Shown piece after piece: positions 16,773-25,420 of a stretch of DNA of 64,000 nucleotides. Source of the DNA: Pontibacter litorisediminis (lineage in GTDB: Bacteria; Bacteroidota; Bacteroidia; Cytophagales; Hymenobacteraceae); the NCBI RefSeq assembly GCF_029360645.1, contig NZ_JARDUA010000005.1:1-64000 (forward strand), in the 5' to 3' direction. Numbering within the stretch: the first letter of the stretch is position 1; every line of letters starts with the position of its first letter. The notes under the pieces are model-generated. The model had not been told where the DNA came from and searched no databases. It saw only the letters and a list, made by a program, of their open reading frames with translations. Position numbers and translations under genes: made by a program.

Positions 16773-16915
16773 GTCGGCGTTTGCTATGTCAGATTTCTAC
16801 GTTCCTCCTTCTAAGTTTGAGTGAGAATTAACAGAAGCTCTTGTTATTATCCGTAAAGATAACATATATCCTAACGTTTCCTTTTCAAATGTAGTGTAAC
16901 GGCGCTAAAGCAGCC

Positions 16916-18535
16916 TTACCCGGTGTGCTCCCCGGCGGCACCGGCGTTCTGTGCCTTTTGCTTGCACTGCACGAGCTCCGTAACCTCCAGGGCAGAAAGC
17001 AAGATGCCCTCTATCTGCTGGTCTGAGTTGATGATGGGCTGGAGCTGCAAATCAAAGTAAGCCTCTTGCTGCGGGTCGCCAAAGTGTCGGCTAAAGGGGA
17101 TACACACTTCCTTGATGGTGACAGGGCTCTGCTCCTGGTATACTTGGTCGAGGGACAGCATGAACTCGGGCTGGGGCATGTCTGGCCAAATCTCGCGGGC
17201 CGGCCGGCCCAGGTATTGCCGGCTGCCATACATTTTGTATATACCTGGCGTTACGTAGCGGCAAACGTAATCCGGGCCCATGAGCAGGCAAAGGTGCGCC
17301 GGCGACAGCCTCAGGATGTTCTCCAGCTGCTGGTCCTTAAGCTGCACCTGGGCCAGGGCGCTGCGTTGCTCTTCTATGTCCGTAAAGGTTCCGATCCAGG
17401 CCTCTACCTTGCCCTGTTCGTCAAACATAGGCACCCCCCGGTCCAGAAACCAGCGGTAGGTGCCATCGGCCTGGTTGCGGATGCGGTACTCATGCTCAAA
17501 CATGTAGCCATGGGTATAGGACTCTGCCCAGGCAGTAAGTACATGGGCGGAGTCTTCTGGGTGGATGGCGTTTATCCAGCCCTGCACCTGCCCCTGCGGA
17601 AGGCCGGTATAGTCGTACCAATTTTCGTTAAAGTATATCAGGCGGCCTTTGGCATCAGCCATCCAGGCCATGTGCGGCAGCCGCTCCAGTATGTGCCAGA
17701 ACCGGGCCTTGCTTTCCCTCAGGCTCTCCTCCGACTGCTTGCTTTCTGTTAAGTCGATCATGGCACCGAAGAGGCGTTCTATCCGGCACTTCTCGTCATA
17801 CAGGATCACACCCTGGTCCTGCACATAAGCGTAGGCGCCATCCGCCTTCTGAAAGCGGTACTCACTCGTCCAGGTATTGCCTCCGGAGGAAACGGCTTGT
17901 TCCAGGTTCTGCTGCACGGCCTCATAATCAGCGGGGTGCACGCGGCTGCTCCAGGATTCCCTGCCCCGCGCCATGTCTTTAGGGGAGTAACCAAACACCT
18001 GCTGCAGCTTCTCGCCCCAGTTCAGTTTGTCTTGTGCCACCTGGTACTCCCATGTTACCGCGTTCAGCGTTTCGGTAAGCAGGGTCAGGCGCTCCTTGTT
18101 TTCTTCGTTTAGTTGCTCCTGCAGCACGGTTTCCGTCACATCACGGGTTTCCTGCAGGATGTACACCAGCTCACCGTTGGCATTCAGTATAGGGGTGTGG
18201 GTGGTGGTCCAGTACCTGCGCTCAAAGCCGCCTCCTGCAAGGGGTACATCGTAGCGCACCTGCGGCATTGTGTGAGGCTGTTTTTGCGCCAGTACATAGC
18301 TTAGCGACGCCGTTAGGTCTGTTTTGGCAGGCTCATCCGATTTCTCAGGGTTCTCAGGAAAAGTATCCATGATGTGTTTCCCGATAGTGCCTTCCAAGTC
18401 AAAATTCGAGGTACGGGCATATCTCTCAGTAGCATCCAGCACCTTCAGTTCAGGCGAAAGAAGTAGGTACAGCCCAGGCAGTGCGCGAAACACAAGGGCA
18501 AAGTCTGGGGAAAGTTTGACTTGGGTTATAGGCAT
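16916..18535 (-). CDS. Multi-PAS-domain protein without an output domain
   Basis: From the Met at 18535 the product is 539 residues. Four PAS/PAC modules can be followed, each ending in the usual PAC phrase (VYILQETRDVTE, LFGAMIDLTES, AWIGTFTDIEE, GILLSALEVTE). The protein then ends in QNAGAAGEHTG and a stop, exactly where a HisKA dimerisation domain is normally found. No H-box, HATPase, GGDEF or other effector is present. It may be a kinase that lost its catalytic half or a free-standing sensor. The next gene downstream is a lone receiver domain. No signal peptide or membrane helix, so it is cytoplasmic. Confidence 0.88.
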   Translation of the reverse strand: MPITQVKLSPDFALVFRALPGLYLLLSPELKVLDATERYARTSNFDLEGTIGKHIMDTFPENPEKSDEPAKTDLTASLSYVLAQKQPHTMPQVRYDVPLAGGGFERRYWTTTHTPILNANGELVYILQETRDVTETVLQEQLNEENKERLTLLTETLNAVTWEYQVAQDKLNWGEKLQQVFGYSPKDMARGRESWSSRVHPADYEAVQQNLEQAVSSGGNTWTSEYRFQKADGAYAYVQDQGVILYDEKCRIERLFGAMIDLTESKQSEESLRESKARFWHILERLPHMAWMADAKGRLIYFNENWYDYTGLPQGQVQGWINAIHPEDSAHVLTAWAESYTHGYMFEHEYRIRNQADGTYRWFLDRGVPMFDEQGKVEAWIGTFTDIEEQRSALAQVQLKDQQLENILRLSPAHLCLLMGPDYVCRYVTPGIYKMYGSRQYLGRPAREIWPDMPQPEFMLSLDQVYQEQSPVTIKEVCIPFSRHFGDPQQEAYFDLQLQPIINSDQQIEGILLSALEVTELVQCKQKAQNAGAAGEHTG

Positions 18536-18676
18536 AGTAAGCTGACTTGGATGCTTATACTTTAAAAGTAAATTAGGTAAAAAAGTTATCTGGCGCAACG
18601 AAAGAGTTGCCTGCCACCGCAATCTCTTTTTACGAGGAGCAGCAGAGGCAGGCACCTTAAAAGCAGATAAATTAAC

Positions 18677-21600
18677 TTATACTTTTACTTTGTCCGGTAC
18701 AACCTCCTTCAGCCCAAAGCCCCCGAATACCTCCTTGGCGTCGGCTAAGCTTTGTATGTCCTCCACAATCACAATGAGCTTGTCCTTCGACTCCTTCAGG
18801 CGCGAGCGGCGCGGGTGCTGCTGCACATATTTGAGGATGTTGCCGAAAACGTCTGACTGAAAGTACTTGTCGTTGTTCTCGGCGGGAAGGTAGCCTTTCA
18901 TGGTTTCTTTCTTGATGGTGAGCTTCTCGAACCCAAGCTGTTGTGCCTGCCAGCGCAGCTTCACGATCTCCACCAACTGCTGCACAGCCTCCGGCATTGG
19001 GCCGAACCGGTCTCGTATACTGGCGCACAGCTTGTCCAGCTCTTCCATGCTTTTCACGCTGTCGAGCCTGCTGTACAGGTTCAGGCGCTCGGAGATGTTG
19101 CTCACGTAGCTCTCCGGGATCAGCACCTCCATGTCGGTCTCAATATTACACTCGCGCACCGGCTCTATGAACTCGGCCAGGTTATCTTTCATGAACAGGT
19201 CGCGGAACTCTGTTTCCTTTAGCTCCTTGATCGCATCGTCGAGCACCTGGTGGTACATCTCAAAGCCAAGGTCGGAGATAAAGCCACTCTGCTCGCCGCC
19301 CAGCAGGTTGCCGGCGCCGCGGATATCCAAGTCGCGCATGGCGATCTTGAAGCCCTCGCCCAGGTCGGAGAACTCCTCCAAGGTGCTCAGGCGCTTGCGG
19401 GCGTCTGTCGGCAGGCCAGCCACCGGTGGGGTGAGCAGGTAGCAGTAGGCTTTCTTGTTCGATCTGCCCACGCGGCCACGCATCTGGTGCAGGTCCGAGA
19501 GGCCAAACATATGCGCCCGGTTGATGATGATGGTGTTGGCGTTCTCAATGTCCAGGCCGGACTCGATGATGTTGGTCGATACCAGCACATCGTACTCGCC
19601 GTTCACGAATTTCATCATGCGCTTCTCCAGCTTCTCCGGCTCCATTTGCCCGTGGGCGTACGTAACCCTGGCATCCGGCACATGGCGCAGGATCATATCG
19701 GCAATTTCCTCGATGTCTTTGATGCGGTTGTGCACGAAGAACACCTGGCCACCACGCTTCATCTCGTTCACCACGGCATCCCGGATCAGGACTTCGTCGA
19801 ACACGTGCAGCTCTGTTTTTACCGGCTGGCGGTTGGGCGGCGGCGTGGCGATAACCGAGAGGTCGCGGGCACCCATCAGCGAGAAGTGCAGCGTGCGCGG
19901 AATAGGCGTGGCCGTCAGGGTCAGGGTATCCACGTTCACGCGCATCTCCTTGAGCTTGTCCTTTGTCTTCACGCCAAACTTCTGCTCCTCGTCTATTACC
20001 AGCAGGCCCAGGTCCTTAAACTTCACATCCTTGCTCACAATGCGGTGCGTGCCGATCAAAATATCCACTTTGCCTTCGGCTACGCGCTTTAGTGTCTCCT
20101 TGGTGTCCTTGGCAGTTTTAAAGCGGTTGATATAGTCGACCGTGATCGGAAACTGCTCCAGCCGGTCGCGGAAGGTGCGGTAGTGCTGCATGGCAAGTAT
20201 GGTAGTGGGCACCAGCACGGCCACCTGCTTGCCGTCGCAGGCGGCTTTGAAGGCGGCACGTATGGCCACCTCGGTTTTGCCGAAGCCCACGTCGCCGCAC
20301 ACCAGGCGGTCCATGGGGTGGGGCTGCTCCATGTCAGCCTTCACATCCTCGGTAGATTTTGCCTGGTCCGGGGTATCCTCGTAGATAAACGATGACTCCA
20401 GCTCGGCCTGCAGAAAGCCGTCCTTGCTGAAGGAATATCCCGGGGCGGCTTTGCGCTTGGCATACAGGCTGATCAGCTCGTGGGCAATGTCCTTTACCTT
20501 GCCCTTAACCTTCTTCTTCTTATTTTCCCACTCCGGCGAGCCCAGCTTGCTCATACTTGGCGGGCCGCCTTCCTTGCCGCTATACTTGCTAATCTTGTGC
20601 AGCGAATGGATGCTAACGTACAGCAAATCGTCGTCGCGGTACACCAGTCGGATGGCCTCCTGCAGGCGGCCGCCCACTTCCACTTTCTCGAGTCCCGCAA
20701 AGCGGCCGATGCCATAGTCCACGTGGGTTACGTAATCGCCGGGCTGCAGCGAGCGCAGCTCTTTCAGCGTCATGGCCTTGGACTTGGAGTGCCCGGTTTT
20801 GGCCTTGTGCTGGTAAAAGCGGTCGAAGAGCTGGTGGTCGGTGTAGCAGGTAATCTTTAGTGTCTGGTCGATGAAGCCCTCGCGCAGCGAGATAGGCAGA
20901 TGCTGGAAGCGCACGTCGTGGTCCAGCTCATCGAAAATCATGGTGAGGCGGTTGATCTGGCGCGGCGAGTCTGTAGCGATCACGTTCACGAAACCGGCGC
21001 CCTGCTGCTCGTGGAGGTCTTTTACCAGCCGCTTAAAGTCCTTGTTGAACGATGGCTGCGGCTTGGCTTTTAGCTGAATCACCTCTGCGGACTTGTAGTG
21101 AAAGCGCTTGCCGATCTCCACCACGTTATACTTCTCCAGCAGTTGCTTGAACTGCTTTTGCGTCTGGAACAGCTGCTCCGGGTCCGATACGATCTGCGTG
21201 CCGCCGCTGCCGGCCATCATCTTCTCGAAACTGTGCGAGGCCTTGTCGAAATACTCCTCGATCACGTCCAGCGTCAGACGCACATCCTTAAACCAGATGG
21301 TGGTGTTGCCGGGTAGGAAATCCAGAAAAGCCTCGCGCGTTTCCTGCAACAGCTTCGTCTGCACGTTGGGAATAATCGAGATGGCTTTCTTCGTCTCTAC
21401 CGACAGCTGCGTGTCCGGGTCAAAGGTGCGTATACTTTCGATCTCGTCGCCGAAAAGCTCGATGCGGTAGGGAAGGTCGTTCGCGTAAGAGAACACGTCC
21501 ACAATGCCGCCGCGCACAGCGTACTGGCCTGCCTCATACACAAACTCGGTGCGTTCAAAGCCATACTCAGCCAGCATCTCGCTCAGGAAAGCCGTGTCCA

Positions 21601-22060
21601 GCTTCTCGCCTACCTTGGCGCCCAGCGTGTTCTCCACCAGCGACTTTTTATTGATCACCTTCTCAGTGAGCGCCTCCGGGTACGTCACAATCAGCTCACC
21701 TTTACCTGTCTTCTGGTTCAGGCGGTTGAGTACCTCGGCCCGCATGAGGATGTTGGCGTTCTCGGTATCGTCGAAGCTGTAAGGACGCTTGTAGGAGGTA
21801 GGGAAAAGCAGGATCTCTTTCTCCTCGCCCAGCAGGTTCTTCAGGTCGGTGTAGAAATAGGCAGCCTCCTCCCGGTCATGCATCACGAAAAGCTGGTGCT
21901 GCGGGTTTAAAGTATAAACAGCCGATGCCAGCACGGCGTCCTGGCTGCCCGCCAAGCCCTTTATCTGGAGCCGGTAAGGTTTATCCGCTTTGAGCCGGTC
22001 GGCGATGGTCTGCACCTCGCCATCGAGGCGGTAAAGCTCTAGAAAATCAGTTACTTTCAT
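18677..22060 (-). CDS. mfd: Transcription-repair coupling factor Mfd
   Basis: Mfd removes stalled RNA polymerase at lesions and recruits the UvrABC system. The 1127-residue length is normal. In order: an N-terminal UvrB-like module, the RNA-polymerase-interacting CarD-like domain (ELRSLQPGDYVTHVDYGIGRF), the superfamily 2 helicase motor with Walker A GDVGFGKTE and a DEEQ box (VIDEEQKFG), motif III TATPIPRT, motif VI QMRGRVGRS, and a C-terminal TRCF domain. It is a monocistronic-looking gene with a 250-bp gap upstream. Confidence 0.97.
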   Translation of the reverse strand: MKVTDFLELYRLDGEVQTIADRLKADKPYRLQIKGLAGSQDAVLASAVYTLNPQHQLFVMHDREEAAYFYTDLKNLLGEEKEILLFPTSYKRPYSFDDTENANILMRAEVLNRLNQKTGKGELIVTYPEALTEKVINKKSLVENTLGAKVGEKLDTAFLSEMLAEYGFERTEFVYEAGQYAVRGGIVDVFSYANDLPYRIELFGDEIESIRTFDPDTQLSVETKKAISIIPNVQTKLLQETREAFLDFLPGNTTIWFKDVRLTLDVIEEYFDKASHSFEKMMAGSGGTQIVSDPEQLFQTQKQFKQLLEKYNVVEIGKRFHYKSAEVIQLKAKPQPSFNKDFKRLVKDLHEQQGAGFVNVIATDSPRQINRLTMIFDELDHDVRFQHLPISLREGFIDQTLKITCYTDHQLFDRFYQHKAKTGHSKSKAMTLKELRSLQPGDYVTHVDYGIGRFAGLEKVEVGGRLQEAIRLVYRDDDLLYVSIHSLHKISKYSGKEGGPPSMSKLGSPEWENKKKKVKGKVKDIAHELISLYAKRKAAPGYSFSKDGFLQAELESSFIYEDTPDQAKSTEDVKADMEQPHPMDRLVCGDVGFGKTEVAIRAAFKAACDGKQVAVLVPTTILAMQHYRTFRDRLEQFPITVDYINRFKTAKDTKETLKRVAEGKVDILIGTHRIVSKDVKFKDLGLLVIDEEQKFGVKTKDKLKEMRVNVDTLTLTATPIPRTLHFSLMGARDLSVIATPPPNRQPVKTELHVFDEVLIRDAVVNEMKRGGQVFFVHNRIKDIEEIADMILRHVPDARVTYAHGQMEPEKLEKRMMKFVNGEYDVLVSTNIIESGLDIENANTIIINRAHMFGLSDLHQMRGRVGRSNKKAYCYLLTPPVAGLPTDARKRLSTLEEFSDLGEGFKIAMRDLDIRGAGNLLGGEQSGFISDLGFEMYHQVLDDAIKELKETEFRDLFMKDNLAEFIEPVRECNIETDMEVLIPESYVSNISERLNLYSRLDSVKSMEELDKLCASIRDRFGPMPEAVQQLVEIVKLRWQAQQLGFEKLTIKKETMKGYLPAENNDKYFQSDVFGNILKYVQQHPRRSRLKESKDKLIVIVEDIQSLADAKEVFGGFGLKEVVPDKVKV

Positions 22061-22307
22061 TCAGGTCTATTACAAAACAGCAAAGGCAGAACGCAGGGCT
22101 TTTACCAAGTCGCGTTCTGCTGTTTCTTCTTTACAAAGATACTACAAGTTAATGTCTTATCAGAACAGGATGCAGGAGCAGAAGGTTGCAGGGGAGTAGA
22201 ATATGCTGGCGGGTGCGAACGGCCCATGTGGTAATTCAGAAGCACGAACTGCAAGCTTGCGGGAGCGGGGAGCCGTGGGCTGTGCCAGCGGAAAGTATAG
22301 AAGTGAT

Positions 22308-22838
22308 CTAAAAGTACCCAAGCACCCAAAGCTGAACTATGATTACAATCATGTTCATGATCGCAGCATTTAGTAGCTGCTCTTTGTTATGCCACATGGC
22401 TACTCCAAAAATGGCTATCAATCCGAACGCAATAGGTATAAATGCGAAACTGCCAAATATGCTCGCTCCTTGCCGTAATTCTTTTTCAACACCATTAGCT
22501 TTAAGATAGGCTGTTTTTACAATTTTAAATATTCGCGTAGTAACCAAACGAGCCGAGTCTGCCTCCTTTGGATTGAATCGCTGTACTTTGTGATAAGCGT
22601 ACCGGAAGTGCTCGGTATAAAGAATTTCGTTGTCTAATTGAATTGTGTAGCTGTGGTTACTGTATCTAGAGCGCCCTGTATAGTGTATCTCCTGCCGGGA
22701 GACGATCTTTTCATTGTAGACTTTATATGGTAGAACATAAACGTCAAGAAGGGCAACTACTGTAAAAAGTAAGCAGCCGGCGTTAAACCATCGGAAGAAA
22801 TGTAAAGCGGGTAAAGGTAGTTTGTCAGCATAGGCCAT
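22308..22838 (-). CDS. Hypothetical membrane protein
   Basis: 176 residues with one membrane helix near the N-terminus (about 17-36) and two at the C-terminus (about 125-145 and 155-175) around a soluble, probably extracytoplasmic loop containing many Tyr, His and Arg residues. This layout resembles small DUF3592-type proteins, but I cannot name it with confidence. Base composition is AT-richer than mfd next to it. Confidence 0.65.
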   Translation of the reverse strand: MAYADKLPLPALHFFRWFNAGCLLFTVVALLDVYVLPYKVYNEKIVSRQEIHYTGRSRYSNHSYTIQLDNEILYTEHFRYAYHKVQRFNPKEADSARLVTTRIFKIVKTAYLKANGVEKELRQGASIFGSFAFIPIAFGLIAIFGVAMWHNKEQLLNAAIMNMIVIIVQLWVLGYF

Positions 22839-22886
22839 AGCCAGGCAATATATGAAAACAAGTATAAATATTTATTCCCGCTCTTT

Positions 22887-22901
22887 CGGATTTACAATCC
22901 G
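22887..22901. repeat. Isolated REP-like palindrome of the RAYT family
   Basis: CGGATTTACAATCCG preceded by CGCTCTTT: the same palindrome type as those around the RAYT gene 0.6 kb away. It sits in the divergent gap upstream of the 22973 gene. Confidence 0.7.
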
Positions 22902-22972
22902 ACTTCTGCAGCGGCGTTAGCTAATTGCGCCAGCGGGGAAAGTTATCTGTAAAAGCTGTATATTTAAAGGCT

Positions 22973-23458
22973 ATGGAAACACCTTTACTTCGCTACAGGC
23001 TAACCGACCCTCCAGGCTATGGGACGAAGGTAAGCGCTATCATTATTACAACCGGAGGAATAGCCTTGGCCATAACTCAGCCCGTGGTAGGCTTGATCCT
23101 GATTGTAACTGGCATTCTGCCGTTTTTGTACTTCAAGTGCCTCGAAATAGATATGTATAGCGGGACCTATAGGATAGGAGTGCATGTCTTAGGATATACA
23201 TTGGGGCAGCAAGAGCCATACCCCGGGATCAAGTGTATTTTCCTGAAGAAGAACAGAACAATCCACCAGCCTTCCGTACGCTCTTGGTCTCGGGTCGTCT
23301 CCACTTCTTTTGACGGCTACCTCTGGTTGGAGGATGGCACCAAAATACTGCTGTCACAGGAGGGGAAGAAGGAAGTTGCCTTGCTTAAACTACAGCCCTT
23401 TGCCGATGAATTGCAGACTGAAATCAAAGATCTGACAGCTCCTCTGTCGCAGGCGTAG
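22973..23458 (+). CDS. Hypothetical membrane protein
   Basis: Starting at the Met at 22973 gives 161 residues; the frame is open from 22925 only through a non-ATG start. Two adjacent membrane helices (about 20-60, containing AIIITTGGIALAI and VGLILIVTGILPFLY) are followed by a soluble C-terminal domain with PH-domain-like beta pattern (IDMYSGTYRIGVHVLG, DGYLWLEDGTKILLS). Family not recognised. It is convergent with the RAYT locus and ends just before the palindrome array. Confidence 0.65.
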   Translation: METPLLRYRLTDPPGYGTKVSAIIITTGGIALAITQPVVGLILIVTGILPFLYFKCLEIDMYSGTYRIGVHVLGYTLGQQEPYPGIKCIFLKKNRTIHQPSVRSWSRVVSTSFDGYLWLEDGTKILLSQEGKKEVALLKLQPFADELQTEIKDLTAPLSQA

Positions 23459-23536
23459 TGGTTTATTACATTGAACCAGCCATAAGTATACCCACGCGTA
23501 AGTTTTAGAAAGCGAACCATCGTTAAAAGCCCCAAT

Positions 23537-23803
23537 CCGCTCTTTCGGATTTGCAATCCGAAAGCACCTACTGCGAGGATTTGTAATCCGACTTCAACAG
23601 CTGCTTTAGCAAAGAGAACTGCCACTTCAAAAGTATAAAAGCGGATTATAAATCCTGATAGTATTCGTTTTCGGATTGTAAATCCGAAAAAGCAGTGGGA
23701 AAAGCGGATTACAAATTTGAAAGAGCAACCCCTATTCCACGCGCTCACCGCCGCTCTTCGGGATTTGTAGTTCCGAAGCACCTGTTATGAGAATTTGTAA
23801 TCT
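23537..23803. repeat. Array of REP-like palindromes downstream of the RAYT gene
   Basis: Six or seven palindromes with core CGGATT-N3-AATCCG in various states of decay. The perfect ones are 23542-23564 (10-bp arms) and 23668-23690 (10-bp arms). Degenerate copies lie near 23573, 23638, 23702, 23757 and 23788. Several carry the flanking words CCGCTC and GCACCT. The array fills the 350-bp gap between the convergent 22973 and RAYT genes. Confidence 0.85.
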
Positions 23804-23808
23804 GACCT

Positions 23809-24354
23809 TTACTCCAGCAGTATAACATCCAGCAGGCCGGGGTGACCGGCGTAATTCAGCGCCGAACTATACAAGTAATGCTCTGGCTCGGCTACAATTT
23901 CAGCTGCTACTGGGTTCTGATGGATATACTGTAGCTTCTGTTCCATGAAGCTGTTTGTGTGTAGTTCCTTGGCTTCGTTGCCGTCCTGCCAGAATTTGAA
24001 GTTCTTGGTTTTTACATCATTGGCCGCTGCGTATGCAAAACGATTGAGCAGCCAGTCTTTGCGGCTTTCATTTTCTTCCTGTATAGCCTTTAGGATTGCT
24101 TTGCTGGAAAATTTCTTGAAATCACGAAGTATGTCTGAAAGATTATAGCCGTCTTGTGCCCCGGCAATTAGGTGCAGGTGGTTGCTCATCAGGCACCAGG
24201 CACATAACTCCAGTCCTTTGTGTTGCTGGCAATATTTCAGAGAATCTATGAGGATGTGCCGGTATGCCGGGCGGGTAAACACATCCACCCAGTCCACTAC
24301 CGTCAGGGTGAGGAAGTATAAATAAGCTGAATGTGTTCTGTTTTTCAGTCCCAT
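23809..24354 (-). CDS. REP-associated tyrosine transposase (RAYT, IS200-like Y1 family)
   Basis: 181 residues of the TnpA_REP/Y1 transposase family. The metal-binding HUH motif is in LMSNHLHLI (His59, His61) and the family tyrosine region is QYIHQNP (Tyr143) followed by VAAEIV and the SSALNY ending. Such proteins cut and join single-stranded DNA at REP palindromes and usually exist as single domesticated copies. Here the gene is bounded on both sides by one family of palindromes (23537-23803 and 24369-24428), which is the canonical RAYT arrangement. No terminal IS ends with TnpB are seen. Confidence 0.92.
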   Translation of the reverse strand: MGLKNRTHSAYLYFLTLTVVDWVDVFTRPAYRHILIDSLKYCQQHKGLELCAWCLMSNHLHLIAGAQDGYNLSDILRDFKKFSSKAILKAIQEENESRKDWLLNRFAYAAANDVKTKNFKFWQDGNEAKELHTNSFMEQKLQYIHQNPVAAEIVAEPEHYLYSSALNYAGHPGLLDVILLE

Positions 24355-24368
24355 GCAGGCTTGTACGG

Positions 24369-24428
24369 CTGTTCGCGACGGATTATAAATCCCTGTAGTA
24401 GAAAACTTTCGGATTACAAATCCGAAAG
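24369..24428. repeat. REP-like palindrome pair upstream of the RAYT gene
   Basis: A degenerate copy (CGGATTATAAATCC near 24379) and a perfect one, arms 24406-24415 and 24419-24428, followed by AGCGGG. The core is identical to the perfect copies on the other side of the gene. The rest of the gap to 24587 shows nothing I can name. Confidence 0.85.
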
Positions 24429-24587
24429 AGCGGGTGTTCTAGCCGGTGTAATGCTCATCTCTATGCTTTGGCCCGTTACAAAATGGCTGCCACGCTTAGC
24501 TCCTCTTTGATGCTGCGCTCAGCAAGCAGTATAAATAATGATCTGTCCTGCCCGTCTGCACGGCTGTCTGCTCCAAGGTAGGGTGTA

Positions 24588-24637
24588 AAGTATAGAAAAG
24601 CGCCTGAGGCTACAGCCCCAGGCGCTTTTCTATACTT
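24588..24637 (-). terminator. Terminator of the PepSY-like gene, 19-bp perfect stem
   Basis: Arms 24588-24606 and 24619-24637 are exact reverse complements with an inner GGCT/AGCC pairing. The outer ends are AAGTATA/TATACTT, the heptamer over-represented in this window. Confidence 0.85.
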
Positions 24638-24648
24638 GTATTTTATAC

Positions 24649-25095
24649 TTAATCCCAATAGGTTGGCTCGGTTACTTCCTGGCCATCCTCAGCAAAAACT
24701 ATCTTTTTGTCCTGGCCTTTTTGATCGAGCTCTAACTGGTAGTAGGTTTTGCCGTCTTTCTCGACCTGCTCCACATCATCTACACGCATACCTTTGTATT
24801 TTTGATCTATGGCAGTGCGTATACCTTGTGGCAGGTCTTTCTCCATTACATCGCGCTTGGTCATCAGTATCTTGCCGGAGGGGTCGATCATGGCAGCATA
24901 GTCGATGCGGTCCACGTCGAAATCAGCCTCGTAGTTATTGCCATCTTTTTCCCACTCAAGGTCTGTGGCGTTAGCATATTTCTGAGTCAAGGCACTTTTC
25001 ACAGCCTCAGGAACTTCCTTGGCAGGTACATCCTGTGCCTGTGCGGCAATAACTGAAGCTCCAACAACGGCGAGTCCAACAAATATCTTCTTCAT
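24649..25095 (-). CDS. Secreted PepSY-like protein
   Basis: Start at 25095 (MKKIFVGLAV...) gives 148 residues with a signal peptide ending IAAQAQ. The mature part has two copies of a beta-lactamase-inhibitor-like (PepSY-like) unit: each has a helix ending in QKY or QKYKG, then WEKDGNNYEADF or VEKDGKTYYQLEL, then a strand. Such small periplasmic proteins are common in Bacteroidota and are often regulated by two-component systems; the specific role is unknown. It has its own terminator. Confidence 0.85.
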   Translation of the reverse strand: MKKIFVGLAVVGASVIAAQAQDVPAKEVPEAVKSALTQKYANATDLEWEKDGNNYEADFDVDRIDYAAMIDPSGKILMTKRDVMEKDLPQGIRTAIDQKYKGMRVDDVEQVEKDGKTYYQLELDQKGQDKKIVFAEDGQEVTEPTYWD

Positions 25096-25127
25096 GGTTC
25101 TAAATTTTTGGTGAAACATGTGTTCAA

Positions 25128-25373
25128 TTACAATCTAACGAGGTGAATCTGAAGAAAATCTGAACTTGGGAGGATTTGCTTGAATAAGGGTGGAGTTTTG
25201 CCCTTTAATACTGCCTTAAAAATGGCCTGTGTTGGCAACCCATGAGGAGTAATGAGCTGTGACTGCTGGCAAAGAAATTTTCGGACAGTTTTACCTTGGT
25301 GCTTGGATTTAGCTTTTTTAAAGCGCAGCGTTAGCGCGTTTTCCAACTTGCGGTGCGCCTGGGTCACTTTCAT
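25128..25373 (-). CDS. Possible small basic protein
   Basis: An 81-residue frame between the PepSY-like and J-domain genes on the same strand. It is Lys/Leu/Gln-rich (RFKKAKSKHQGKTVRKFL) with no recognisable domain or signal. It could equally be a chance frame or a remnant; there is no supporting motif. Confidence 0.25.
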   Translation of the reverse strand: MKVTQAHRKLENALTLRFKKAKSKHQGKTVRKFLCQQSQLITPHGLPTQAIFKAVLKGKTPPLFKQILPSSDFLQIHLVRL

Positions 25374-25420
25374 ACTGCCGTTGTGGGGGCAGCGGAAGTG
25401 GGCGGTATAGTTGGTTGTCT

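Noticed and set aside
23809..24354. Complete IS200/IS605 insertion sequence
   Set aside because: There is no TnpB and no single pair of left and right ends; the gene is instead surrounded by many short palindromes, which fits a RAYT.
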